NCBI GenBank assembly: GCA_030039975.1
Contig: JASHUO010000754.1
Location: forward strand, 1-6,426
Reading direction: 5' to 3'
Length of the DNA: 6,426 nt
DNA from: Alphaproteobacteria bacterium
GTDB lineage: Bacteria; Pseudomonadota; Alphaproteobacteria; ATCC43930; CGMCC-115725
Within the stretch, counting starts at the first letter, position 1. The number at the start of each line of letters is the position of its first letter. Position numbers and translations under genes: made by a program. This document shows, in pieces, positions 1 to 5,363 of the stretch. The notes beneath the pieces are model-generated. The model had not been told where the DNA came from. It saw only the letters and a list, made by a program, of their open reading frames with translations, and made no database searches.

Positions 1-101
1 GCCGCATCGCTGTCATGAACGGGGACACCGAGCCGCCGGAACATCGCCGCCGCCGTGCTCTTGCCCATGCCGACCGAACCGGTGAGACCGAGGACGATCA
101 T
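1..101 (-). CDS. coaE: Dephospho-CoA kinase, N-terminal 33 codons (runs off the window)
   Basis: Dephospho-CoA kinase performs the last step of coenzyme A synthesis in the cytoplasm: ATP-dependent phosphorylation of the 3'-hydroxyl of dephospho-CoA. Only the N-terminus is present. It reads MIVLGLTGSVGMGKSTAA and continues through LGVPVHDSDA. The Walker A P-loop GSVGMGKST lies at residues 8-16, and the DSD at 30-32 matches the conserved DAD segment that follows the P-loop in CoaE. The ATG (99-101, read on the minus strand) overlaps the aroE TGA in an ATGA, so translation is probably coupled to aroE. It is the fourth gene of the leftward operon. The P-loop alone would fit other kinases, but the exact N-terminal pattern and position after aroE make coaE the clear choice. 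The truncation is only the window edge. Confidence 0.93.
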   Translation of the reverse strand, partial: MIVLGLTGSVGMGKSTAAAMFRRLGVPVHDSDA

Positions 102-931
102 CGCAGCGCCAGGCCCGCCATGATGCGCCGGCGCAATTCCGGCGTGACCTCGGGCATGACGCCGAACCAGGCGGCGAAGGCGGGACGCGCCTGGTGCAGC
201 AGCATGCCGAGCCCGTCTACCGCGCTGTTTCCGCGCGCACGGGCCGCCGCCAGCAGCGGCGTCTCCAGCGGCACATAGACGATGTCATTGACCACCGCGC
301 CTGTCGGCAAAGCATCGAGCGTAAGCGCAAGCAGCGGCTGTCCCGCTTGACCCAGGCTCGTGGCATTGACGAGAAGCGCCGCGCCATCCAGCGCCGCGGC
401 GCGTTCCTTCCAGTCGAGCACCGAAATCGGTCCGCCGAGCGCCGCAGCAAGCGCGTCGGCCCGCTCGCGGTGACGGTTGAGGAGCCGGATCTCGGCCGCG
501 CCCTGGTCGAGCAAGGAAGTGACAACGGCGCGTGCTGCGCCGCCGGCGCCGAGAACTACCGCCGGTCCGGCCGCGGCGCGCCATTCCGGCACAGTTGTCA
601 CCAGATTCTCATGAAAGCCGAAAGCGTCGGTGTTGCGCCCTTCGAGGGTGCCATCGGCAGCAACGACAATGGTATTGACGGCGCCGATGCGGCGTGCCGT
701 CGCATCGGCGCGATCGACCAGCCGAAGCGCCTGTTCCTTGTGCGGCAGAGTGAGGTTGCAGCCGGCAAATCCATCAGCAGCCAACGCGCGCAGCGCCGCT
801 TCGAGCCGCTCCGGCGGCACCGACAGCAGTACATAGTCACCCGCGATCCGATACTGTTCGAGCCAGAAGCCGTGCAGCGCCGGTGAGCGCGAATGCTCGA
901 CCGGCCAGCCCATCACCCCGGCGCGGATCAT
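98..931 (-). CDS. aroE: Shikimate dehydrogenase (NADP+)
   Basis: AroE reduces 3-dehydroshikimate to shikimate with NADPH in the pathway to chorismate and aromatic amino acids. The 277-residue length is normal for the family. Visible motifs in order: shikimate-binding SRSP (14-17); NLTLPHK (59-65) with the catalytic Lys65; GAVNT (83-87) and NTDAFGF (100-106) with Asn86 and catalytic Asp102; the glycine-rich NADP-binding loop GAGGAAR (128-134); NR (152-153) after the second strand, typical of NADP preference; NATSLG; NDIVYVPLETPLL; and C-terminal GLGMLLHQA. The ATG at 929-931 was chosen because MIRAGVMGWPVEHSRSP is where the family begins and because it overlaps the maf stop in an ATGA. The frame stays open further upstream, but that part lies inside maf. 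The stop overlaps the coaE start in the same way. Confidence 0.97.
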   Translation of the reverse strand: MIRAGVMGWPVEHSRSPALHGFWLEQYRIAGDYVLLSVPPERLEAALRALAADGFAGCNLTLPHKEQALRLVDRADATARRIGAVNTIVVAADGTLEGRNTDAFGFHENLVTTVPEWRAAAGPAVVLGAGGAARAVVTSLLDQGAAEIRLLNRHRERADALAAALGGPISVLDWKERAAALDGAALLVNATSLGQAGQPLLALTLDALPTGAVVNDIVYVPLETPLLAAARARGNSAVDGLGMLLHQARPAFAAWFGVMPEVTPELRRRIMAGLALR

Positions 932-1539
932 CGGCGCACCGCACCGGCCGCGCGCAGGAAGCCGAGCAGCGGCAGCAAGGGCAGGCCCAGGATCGCGAAA
1001 TAATCGCCGTCGATGCGCTCGAAGAGTTGCGCCCCGAAATGCTCGAGCTGATAAGCGCCGACCGAGGCAAGAATGCCGTCGCCGGAAGCGGCGAGATAAG
1101 CATCGAGAAAATCGTCGCTGAAATCGCGCATCAGGAGACGCGGCCGCTCGATATGGCGCCAAAGCGGTCGATTGCCGCGCCAGACCGCGATGGCCGTCAC
1201 CAGCTCATGCGGTTGTCCGCGCAGCCGCTGCAGCTGCCGACGCGCCGCGACACGGTCTTCCGGCTTGTCGAACCAGTCTTCACCTGCGACCAGCAGCTGA
1301 TCGGCGCCGATCACCAGCGCGCCCTCATGGCGCTCGGCGACGCACGCCGCTTTGGCATCGGCAAGCGATGCAGCGCAGGCGGCGGCGTCTCTGCCTTCGG
1401 CGCGACAACGCGCCTTCGTTGCTGCCTCGTCGATGGCGGCGGGATCGCATGTGACGTTGAGGCCGGCCTCTTCGAGAAGGCGTGCCCGCGTGCGGCTGGA
1501 AGAAGCGAGGATCAGCGGTACCGCCGAAGGGCTTGTCAT
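928..1539 (-). CDS. maf: Maf-family nucleotide pyrophosphatase (YceF-like)
   Basis: Maf proteins are small cytoplasmic pyrophosphatases that hydrolyse non-canonical or modified nucleoside triphosphates to monophosphates. This one has 203 residues, usual for the family. It shows the N-terminal substrate loop LILASSSRTRARLLEEAG, the GADQLL segment with the conserved acidic residue, DKP, LRGQPHELVTA, and the C-terminal block GAYQLEHFGAQLFERIDGDY followed by GLPLLPLL. GADQ rather than GADT resembles E. coli YceF (GSDQ), which prefers m7GTP, whereas GADT is usual in the dTTP/UTP-cleaving YhdE type. Substrate assignment from this is only an inference. The ATG at 1537-1539 overlaps the stop of the upstream regulator gene, and the stop overlaps the aroE ATG. 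The same gene between a DUF299 gene and aroE is found next to the origin in other Alphaproteobacteria. Confidence 0.93.
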   Translation of the reverse strand: MTSPSAVPLILASSSRTRARLLEEAGLNVTCDPAAIDEAATKARCRAEGRDAAACAASLADAKAACVAERHEGALVIGADQLLVAGEDWFDKPEDRVAARRQLQRLRGQPHELVTAIAVWRGNRPLWRHIERPRLLMRDFSDDFLDAYLAASGDGILASVGAYQLEHFGAQLFERIDGDYFAILGLPLLPLLGFLRAAGAVRR

Positions 1540-2354
1540 CCGTCCTGACCGTGGCGGCGCGCGATCAGCTTCAGGATCGCTGCGGCGGTTTCCTCGATCG
1601 ACCGGCGCGTCACATCGATCACTGGCCAGTGACGCTCGGCGAAGAGACGTCGCGCCGCCGCGACTTCGTCGCGCACCGCTTCGATGTCGGTGTAGTCGGT
1701 GCCTTCTTCCTGGTGGAGCGAGGTGAGGCGGTTGCGCCGCACCTGGATCAGCCGCTCCGGATCATTGGTAAGACCGACAATCAACGGCCGTGTTGCACTG
1801 AAGAGCTCCGGCGGCAAGCTCATCCTCGGAACGACCGGCACGTTCGCCGCCTTGATGCCGCGATTGGCGAGATAAATGCAGGTCGGCGTCTTCGAAGTAC
1901 GGGAGACACCGACCAGGATCACGTCGGCCTCGTTGATGCCCCAAGCCGACTGACCGTCATCGTGATTGAGCGCAAAGGTCATGGCGTCGATGCGCTGGAA
2001 ATATTCGGTGTCAAGCAGATGCTGCTGGCCGGGCAGGCCGCGACTTTGCCGGCCGAGATACGTTGCCAACGCCCCGATGACGGGATCCAGCACCGGGATC
2101 GCGGGCGCTTGCAGCTTGCGGCAACCTTCGACAAGCGGCGCACGCAATGTCTCATTGACGAGGGTGTAGAGCACGACGCCGGGATTGGCCTCGACACCGG
2201 CGATCACCCGCTCGATCTGGCTCTTGGTCCGTACCATCGACCAAATATGCTCGACCGCTTCGGCACCTTCGAATTGCACGAGACAGGCGCGTGCCACCGA
2301 ATGCACGGTATCGCCTGTCGAATCCGAGACAAGATGCAGATGAAAGCGGCTCAC
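1536..2354 (-). CDS. ppsR: Pyruvate,phosphate dikinase / PEP synthase regulatory protein (DUF299 kinase-phosphorylase)
   Basis: This bifunctional enzyme inactivates pyruvate,phosphate dikinase or PEP synthase by ADP-dependent phosphorylation of an active-site threonine and reactivates it by Pi-dependent dephosphorylation, so it gates pyruvate-to-PEP conversion. The 272-residue protein starts with the family hallmark HLHLVSDSTGDT (5-16), then shows YFQRIDAMTFALNHDDG (118-134) and the P-loop-like GVSRTSKTP (149-157), continuing into YLANRGIKAANVPVVP. Whether the target is PPDK or PEP synthase cannot be told here, so ppsR is used for the family. The start is a GTG (2352-2354); no in-frame ATG gives a better start and the family motif begins four codons later. 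Only a weak GGGAC-like ribosome site precedes it. It is the first gene of the leftward operon, and its promoter should lie in the origin gap, but none could be assigned. Confidence 0.94.
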   Translation of the reverse strand: MSRFHLHLVSDSTGDTVHSVARACLVQFEGAEAVEHIWSMVRTKSQIERVIAGVEANPGVVLYTLVNETLRAPLVEGCRKLQAPAIPVLDPVIGALATYLGRQSRGLPGQQHLLDTEYFQRIDAMTFALNHDDGQSAWGINEADVILVGVSRTSKTPTCIYLANRGIKAANVPVVPRMSLPPELFSATRPLIVGLTNDPERLIQVRRNRLTSLHQEEGTDYTDIEAVRDEVAAARRLFAERHWPVIDVTRRSIEETAAAILKLIARRHGQDG

Positions 2355-2373
2355 GCGCTTGTCCCGAGGGGGC

Positions 2374-2382
2374 TGTGGAGAA
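2374..2382 (-). promoter_or_regulatory. DnaA-box-like site (8/9)
   Basis: On the minus strand this reads TTCTCCACA, one mismatch from TTATCCACA. It lies 20 bp upstream of the GTG start of the DUF299 gene, at the left edge of the putative origin. It is the closest match to the E. coli box in the gap, but a 9-mer with one mismatch occurs often by chance. Confidence 0.4.
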
Positions 2383-2481
2383 GTGGCGAGGGAAGCGTCA
2401 GATATCCGCAGGCACGGGTAAATTCCCGATTCAGTCCCCGCTCGACCCTAGCGCAAGTGACCCGATCGATGCCCTGGGATA

Positions 2482-2509
2482 GAATCCGGGGCCGCTCCGG
2501 GAGTCCGGG
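2482..2509. repeat. Direct repeat GARTCCGGG containing GANTC sites
   Basis: GAATCCGGG (2482-2490) and GAGTCCGGG (2501-2509) are 9-bp direct repeats whose starts are 19 bp apart. A further TCCGGG lies between them at 2496-2501. Both full copies begin with a GANTC, the target of the cell-cycle methylase CcrM in many Alphaproteobacteria. The arrangement resembles short iterons. Confidence 0.45.
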
Positions 2510-2531
2510 ACAACCGCGCCGCCCGGTCGAA

Positions 2532-2540
2532 CTATCCCCA
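2532..2540 (+). promoter_or_regulatory. Weak DnaA-like site with TCCCCA core
   Basis: CTATCCCCA differs from TTATCCACA at two positions and ends in TCCCCA, the motif described for weak DnaA sites (W-boxes) in the Caulobacter origin. It sits just left of the AT-rich patch at 2555-2584 and also carries CTATCCC, the inverse of the repeated GGGATAG. Confidence 0.35.
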
Positions 2541-2554
2541 TCTTGCACTAGCCC

Positions 2555-2584
2555 GTTTTTCACTTTTTCCCAGCCAATTTATCG
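2555..2584. other. AT-rich patch, candidate DNA unwinding element
   Basis: Eleven of 30 bases are G or C, against a clearly GC-rich background in the flanking genes. It contains two runs of five T separated by CAC, and AATTTAT. It overlaps one DnaA-like 9-mer and lies about 25 bp left of another. Low melting stability beside initiator sites is what an unwinding element needs, but the assignment is inference. Confidence 0.4.
2556..2564 (+). promoter_or_regulatory. DnaA-box-like site (8/9 to TTWTNCACA)
   Basis: TTTTTCACT matches the relaxed consensus TTWTNCACA except at the last base. It lies inside the AT-rich patch, where T-rich matches arise easily, so it is only suggestive. Confidence 0.3.
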
Positions 2585-2609
2585 CGCTTCGATGTCGTTC
2601 GGTCCCACT

Positions 2610-2618
2610 TTATACACC
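2610..2618 (+). promoter_or_regulatory. DnaA-box-like site (8/9 to TTWTNCACA)
   Basis: TTATACACC matches TTATNCACA except at the last base. It has the same orientation as the site at 2556-2564. The overlapping TATACA could also serve as a -10 element toward hemE, but no matching -35 was found at normal spacing. Confidence 0.38.
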
Positions 2619-2677
2619 CTCTGGCGATCGCTTTCAGGAGAAAGCGACGAAACTCGGGATAGAACACTGGCAATCGA

Positions 2678-2686
2678 CAATCCCCA
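2678..2686 (+). promoter_or_regulatory. TCCCCA (W-box-like) site
   Basis: CAATCCCCA contains the second TCCCCA motif of the gap and is followed directly by TGATCC, the left part of the Caulobacter G-box TGATCCACA. The pairing of the two motif types is of interest only because of the origin context; neither is strong alone. Confidence 0.3.
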
Positions 2687-2701
2687 TGATCCTCGCTCCA
2701 A

Positions 2702-2746
2702 CCTCTAACCCCTACCTTTAGATTCTAAAAAGGAAGGGGTAAGAGG
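2702..2746. repeat. Long imperfect inverted repeat (18-bp arms) centred on a GANTC site
   Basis: Arms 2702-2719 and 2729-2746 pair at 16 of 18 positions; the two mismatches are A opposite A. The 9-base centre plus inner arm ends forms TTTAGATTCTAAA (2717-2729), itself a near-perfect palindrome containing GATTC. No T-run follows on either strand, so it is not a standard terminator. It could act as DNA structure or a protein site in the origin, or as an RNA hairpin in the hemE leader, where its right arm would bury the GAGG at 2743-2746. Confidence 0.8.
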
Positions 2747-2797
2747 AAGGGATGAACGTAGGGCAAAAAGGGCTCGGATCGTTCATGTCGATGCGGC

Positions 2798-3886
2798 GTG
2801 GCGCGGATGGATCTGAGCCAGTCAGGCACTGAAACGAGGGGTGGTGCGGCGGGAAAGCCATTGCTGCGCGCTTTGGCGGGCGAGGCTCTGCCTCTGCCGC
2901 CGGTCTGGCTGATGCGTCAGGCGGGCCGCTATCTCCCGGAATACCGCGAGCTGCGCCAGCGCGTGCCGGGCTTTCTCGATCTGTGCTTCACGCCCGAGCT
3001 TGCCACGGAGGTGACGCTGCAGCCGGTGCAGCGTTTCGGCATGGATGCGGCGATCTTGTTTTCCGACATCCTGGTGGTGGCGCATGGGCTTGGCCAGGAG
3101 GTGCAGTTCCGCGAGGGCGAGGGGCCGGTGCTGGAGCCGATCCGCGGCGCCGCCGAGCTGCGCCGCTTGTCGCTCGACGCGTTCCCTGGCCGTGTCGCGC
3201 CCGTCTTCGAAACGGTCGGTCGGGTCGCGGCGCTGTTGCCGGGAACGACGGCGCTGATCGGTTTTGCTGGCGCTCCCTGGACGGTGGCAAGTTACATGGT
3301 CGAGGGCGGCACCAGCCGTGATTTCGCGACGGTGAAAGCCTGGGCCTTTGCCGATCCGGACGGCTTCGGCGAGCTGATCGATCGCCTGGTCGAAGCGACG
3401 GTGATCTATCTCAGCGGCCAGATCGCTGCCGGCGCGGAAGTGGTACAGCTCTTCGACAGCTGGTCAGGCGTGTTGCCGGAGCCGGCCTTCAGGCGCTGGG
3501 TGATCGCACCAACGCAGCGCATTCTGCGTGCGCTCCGGGAAAATCATCCGAAGGTGCCGGTGATCGGCTTTCCCCGCGGCGCTGGACTCATGTATCGCGC
3601 CTATTTCAGCGAGAGCGGCGTTTCGGCGCTCGGCCTCGACAGCACCGTTCCGCCAGGGATCGCGCGCAAGACGCTGCAATCGATCGGTCCCGTGCAGGGC
3701 AATCTCGACCCGCTGATGCTGCTGGCCGGCGGGGCGGCGATGGCCGATAGCGTCATGGCAATCCGACGCGCCCTGGGCGAGGGAGGTTTCGTCTTCAATC
3801 TCGGTCATGGCATCGTACCCGAGACGCCCGTCGAGCATGTGAGCGAGCTGATGAGCTTGCTGCGTCAACCGCTCGAGCCGGCATGA
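2798..3886 (+). CDS. hemE: Uroporphyrinogen decarboxylase
   Basis: HemE removes four carboxyl groups from uroporphyrinogen III to give coproporphyrinogen III in the cytoplasm, without a cofactor. The 362-residue product shows both family signatures: PPVWLMRQAGRY (34-45) with substrate-binding arginines, and GFAGAPWTVASYMVEG (155-170). Catalytic Asp90 sits in LFSDI. VQGNLDPLML and C-terminal FNLGHGIVPETPVEHV are also typical. The start is uncertain: GTG 2798 and ATG 2807 are both in frame, neither has a clear ribosome site, and an in-frame TAG at 2759-2761 blocks anything further upstream. The first 19 residues are not a conserved part of the family. It is the first gene of the rightward heme cluster, and its ATGA overlap with hemH implies coupling. 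Its promoter probably lies in the origin, as in Caulobacter. Confidence 0.97.
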   Translation: MARMDLSQSGTETRGGAAGKPLLRALAGEALPLPPVWLMRQAGRYLPEYRELRQRVPGFLDLCFTPELATEVTLQPVQRFGMDAAILFSDILVVAHGLGQEVQFREGEGPVLEPIRGAAELRRLSLDAFPGRVAPVFETVGRVAALLPGTTALIGFAGAPWTVASYMVEGGTSRDFATVKAWAFADPDGFGELIDRLVEATVIYLSGQIAAGAEVVQLFDSWSGVLPEPAFRRWVIAPTQRILRALRENHPKVPVIGFPRGAGLMYRAYFSESGVSALGLDSTVPPGIARKTLQSIGPVQGNLDPLMLLAGGAAMADSVMAIRRALGEGGFVFNLGHGIVPETPVEHVSELMSLLRQPLEPA

Positions 3887-4920
3887 GCCAAAGCCGCACC
3901 GCCGTCGTCCTCTTCAATCTCGGCGGCCCGGATTCGCTGGAAGCCGTCGCGCCGTTCCTGGTCAATCTCTTCAGCGATCCCGCGATTATCGGCCTGCCGC
4001 AGCCGTTGCGTTCGCTTGTGGCAAGGGTCATTGCATGGCGGCGAGCGCCCGTGGCACGCGCGATCTATCAGCATCTCGGCGGCGGCTCGCCGCTTCTCGC
4101 CAATACCGAGGCGCAGGCGCGCGCGCTCGAAGCGGCACTGGGCGAAGGCTTTCGCGTCTTCATCGCCATGCGGTATTGGCCACCCTTTTCGACGGAAGCG
4201 GCAAAGGCCGTAAAAGCGTGGCGGCCGGACGCGATCGTGCTCTTGCCGCTCTACCCGCAGGCCTCGACGACAACCACGCAATCCTCTTTCGCGGACTGGC
4301 AGCGCGCAGCCACAGCAGCAGGCCTTAGCGCACCGACACGGGCGCTCTGCTGTTATCCCGAGGAAGCCGGCTTCATTACTGCGCTCGCCGGAGAGATACG
4401 CGATAAGCTGGCGGGCTGGCCAAGTGGCGTAGCAAAGCGCGTGCTCTTCTCGGCACATGGGCTGCCGCAGAAGATCGTCGACTCCGGCGACCCCTATCCC
4501 TGGCAAATCGAGCGCACAGCGGCAGCGTTGCGCGCCGCGCTCGCCATGCCGGAGCTCGATACCGTCGTCTGCTATCAGAGCCGAGTCGGACCACTGGCCT
4601 GGATCGGCCCTTCGACGGACGATGAGATCCGTCGCGCCGGGCGCGAGCGGGTCGGGCTTATCGTCGTTCCGGTCGCCTTCGTGTCAGAGCATTCGGAGAC
4701 GCTGGTCGAGCTCGATCGCGAGTACCGCCACCTTGCCGAGAGCGCTGGCGTGCCGCGCTATGAGCGGGTGCCAACCGTTGGCACGGCGCCTGCGTTCATC
4801 ACCGGGCTGGCGCGACTGGTGCGCGCCGCGCCGCCCGGACCTTGTCCGGTCGAGGGCGTGCGGCTCTGCCCGGCGCACTTTCGTCGCTGCCTTTGCGTCT
4901 TGGCGAAAGCGGCAGCATGA
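3883..4920 (+). CDS. hemH: Ferrochelatase
   Basis: Ferrochelatase inserts Fe2+ into protoporphyrin IX to make protoheme, usually as a peripheral membrane enzyme. The 345-residue protein shows the family blocks in order: VVLFNLGGPDSLEAVAPFL at the N-terminus, GGGSPLL, MRYWPPF, LLPLYPQASTTTTQSS, LFSAHGLPQKIVDSGDPY with the catalytic His, CYQSRVGPLAWIGPST, and PVAFVSEHSETLVELDREY. The last 25 residues hold four cysteines (321, 329, 336, 338). The Caulobacter and animal enzymes carry a [2Fe-2S] cluster with C-terminal cysteine ligands, so this enzyme may too; that is inference. The ATG overlaps the hemE stop and the TGA overlaps the hemJ ATG, so all three heme genes are probably co-translated. 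Several long frames on other strands here are shadows of the high GC content. Confidence 0.97.
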   Translation: MSQSRTAVVLFNLGGPDSLEAVAPFLVNLFSDPAIIGLPQPLRSLVARVIAWRRAPVARAIYQHLGGGSPLLANTEAQARALEAALGEGFRVFIAMRYWPPFSTEAAKAVKAWRPDAIVLLPLYPQASTTTTQSSFADWQRAATAAGLSAPTRALCCYPEEAGFITALAGEIRDKLAGWPSGVAKRVLFSAHGLPQKIVDSGDPYPWQIERTAAALRAALAMPELDTVVCYQSRVGPLAWIGPSTDDEIRRAGRERVGLIVVPVAFVSEHSETLVELDREYRHLAESAGVPRYERVPTVGTAPAFITGLARLVRAAPPGPCPVEGVRLCPAHFRRCLCVLAKAAA

Positions 4921-5363
4921 GCGGGCTCGCCGCCGCCTACCCCTGGATCAAGGCCTGCCATATCATCAGTATTGTCGCCTGGATGGCAGGGCTGCTTTAT
5001 CTGCCGCGGCTTTTCGTCTATCACGCGTCAGTGCCACGCGGCTCCGACGCGGCGGAGACGTTCAAAGTGATGGAGCGGCGACTGCTGCGCGGCATTATGA
5101 ACCCGGCGATGCTGGCGGCCTATCTGTTCGGCATCCTGCTGGCGCTGACGCCCGGCATCGTCGATTGGCATGCCGGGTGGATCTATGCAAAGCTCACCGC
5201 GGTCCTGGCGCTTACCGTCATTCACCATCTCCTGGCGCGCTGGCGCAAAGACTTCGCGGCGGATCGCAACCGTCATTCACCCCGCTTCTACCGCATCGTC
5301 AACGAGGTGCCGACGCTGTTGCTCATTGCCATCGTCATCCTCGTGGTGGTGAAGCCATTCTGA
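4917..5363 (+). CDS. hemJ: Protoporphyrinogen IX oxidase HemJ (membrane protein)
   Basis: HemJ oxidises protoporphyrinogen IX to protoporphyrin IX, the substrate of HemH, and is the usual form in Alphaproteobacteria that lack HemG and HemY. The 148-residue protein has about four membrane segments (roughly 13-33, 60-80, 88-106, 131-146). The N-terminal block WIKACHIISIVAWMAGLLYL, then RLFVYH, contains the conserved His15 seen in the family and proposed as a heme ligand. The C-terminal block NRHSPRFYRIVNEVPTLLL (118-136) is also characteristic. The start at 4917 was chosen because its ATG overlaps the hemH TGA and the family begins here; the longer frame from 4842 would run back into hemH. Its location right after hemH fits consecutive pathway steps. 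Its stop overlaps a possible CTG start of the next gene. Confidence 0.95.
   Translation: MSGLAAAYPWIKACHIISIVAWMAGLLYLPRLFVYHASVPRGSDAAETFKVMERRLLRGIMNPAMLAAYLFGILLALTPGIVDWHAGWIYAKLTAVLALTVIHHLLARWRKDFAADRNRHSPRFYRIVNEVPTLLLIAIVILVVVKPF

Larger units (their letters stand above)
2476..2664. repeat. Dispersed GGGATAGAA repeat, two direct copies and one inverted partial copy
   Basis: The 9-mer GGGATAGAA occurs identically at 2476-2484 and 2656-2664, and its 7-bp core appears inverted (CTATCCC) at 2532-2538. All copies fall in the putative origin. The inverse contains TATCC, the core of the DnaA box, so these could be divergent initiator sites. A plain chance repeat cannot be excluded. Confidence 0.45.
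2355..2797. other. oriC: Putative chromosomal replication origin (oriC) between the DUF299 gene and hemE
   Basis: This 443-bp stretch has no convincing gene and separates two divergent operons. In Caulobacter crescentus and Rickettsia prowazekii the origin lies between hemE and the DUF299 (RP001-type) gene, with maf, aroE and coaE on the far side, exactly the order seen here. The sequence itself offers AT-rich patches in a GC-rich context (2555-2584 and 2701-2735, each about 37% GC), several DnaA-box-like 9-mers with one or two mismatches, two TCCCCA motifs like the weak W-boxes of the Caulobacter origin, four GANTC sites, short iteron-like repeats and a long inverted repeat. Perfect DnaA boxes and TTAA-N7-TTAA CtrA sites were not found. 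The call rests mainly on synteny, with supporting sequence features. Promoters for both operons must also lie here or overlap it. Confidence 0.78.

Noticed and set aside
932..1162. N-terminal extension of aroE upstream of 931
   Set aside because: The extension lies inside maf, is arginine-rich and is not part of the AroE family. The ATG overlapping the maf stop is the natural start.
2351..2563. 70-codon minus-strand frame across the left half of the gap
   Set aside because: No family resemblance. It overlaps the start of the DUF299 gene in another frame and covers repeat-bearing origin sequence.
2543..2616. Sigma70-type promoter toward hemE (TTGCAC at 2543, TATACA at 2611)
   Set aside because: The two hexamers are about 60 bp apart, and neither has a convincing partner at 16-18 bp spacing.
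1482..2708. 408-codon plus-strand frame antisense to the DUF299 gene and maf
   Set aside because: It is arginine/histidine-rich with no recognisable motif and is fully antisense to two genes with clear family motifs. Long antisense frames are expected at this GC content.
2702..2746. Rho-independent terminator
   Set aside because: The stem is long, but no T-run follows it on either strand, and no gene ends nearby for it to terminate.
4842..4916. Upstream extension of hemJ
   Set aside because: This part lies in the C-terminal coding region of hemH in another frame. The ATGA overlap start at 4917 matches the family N-terminus.
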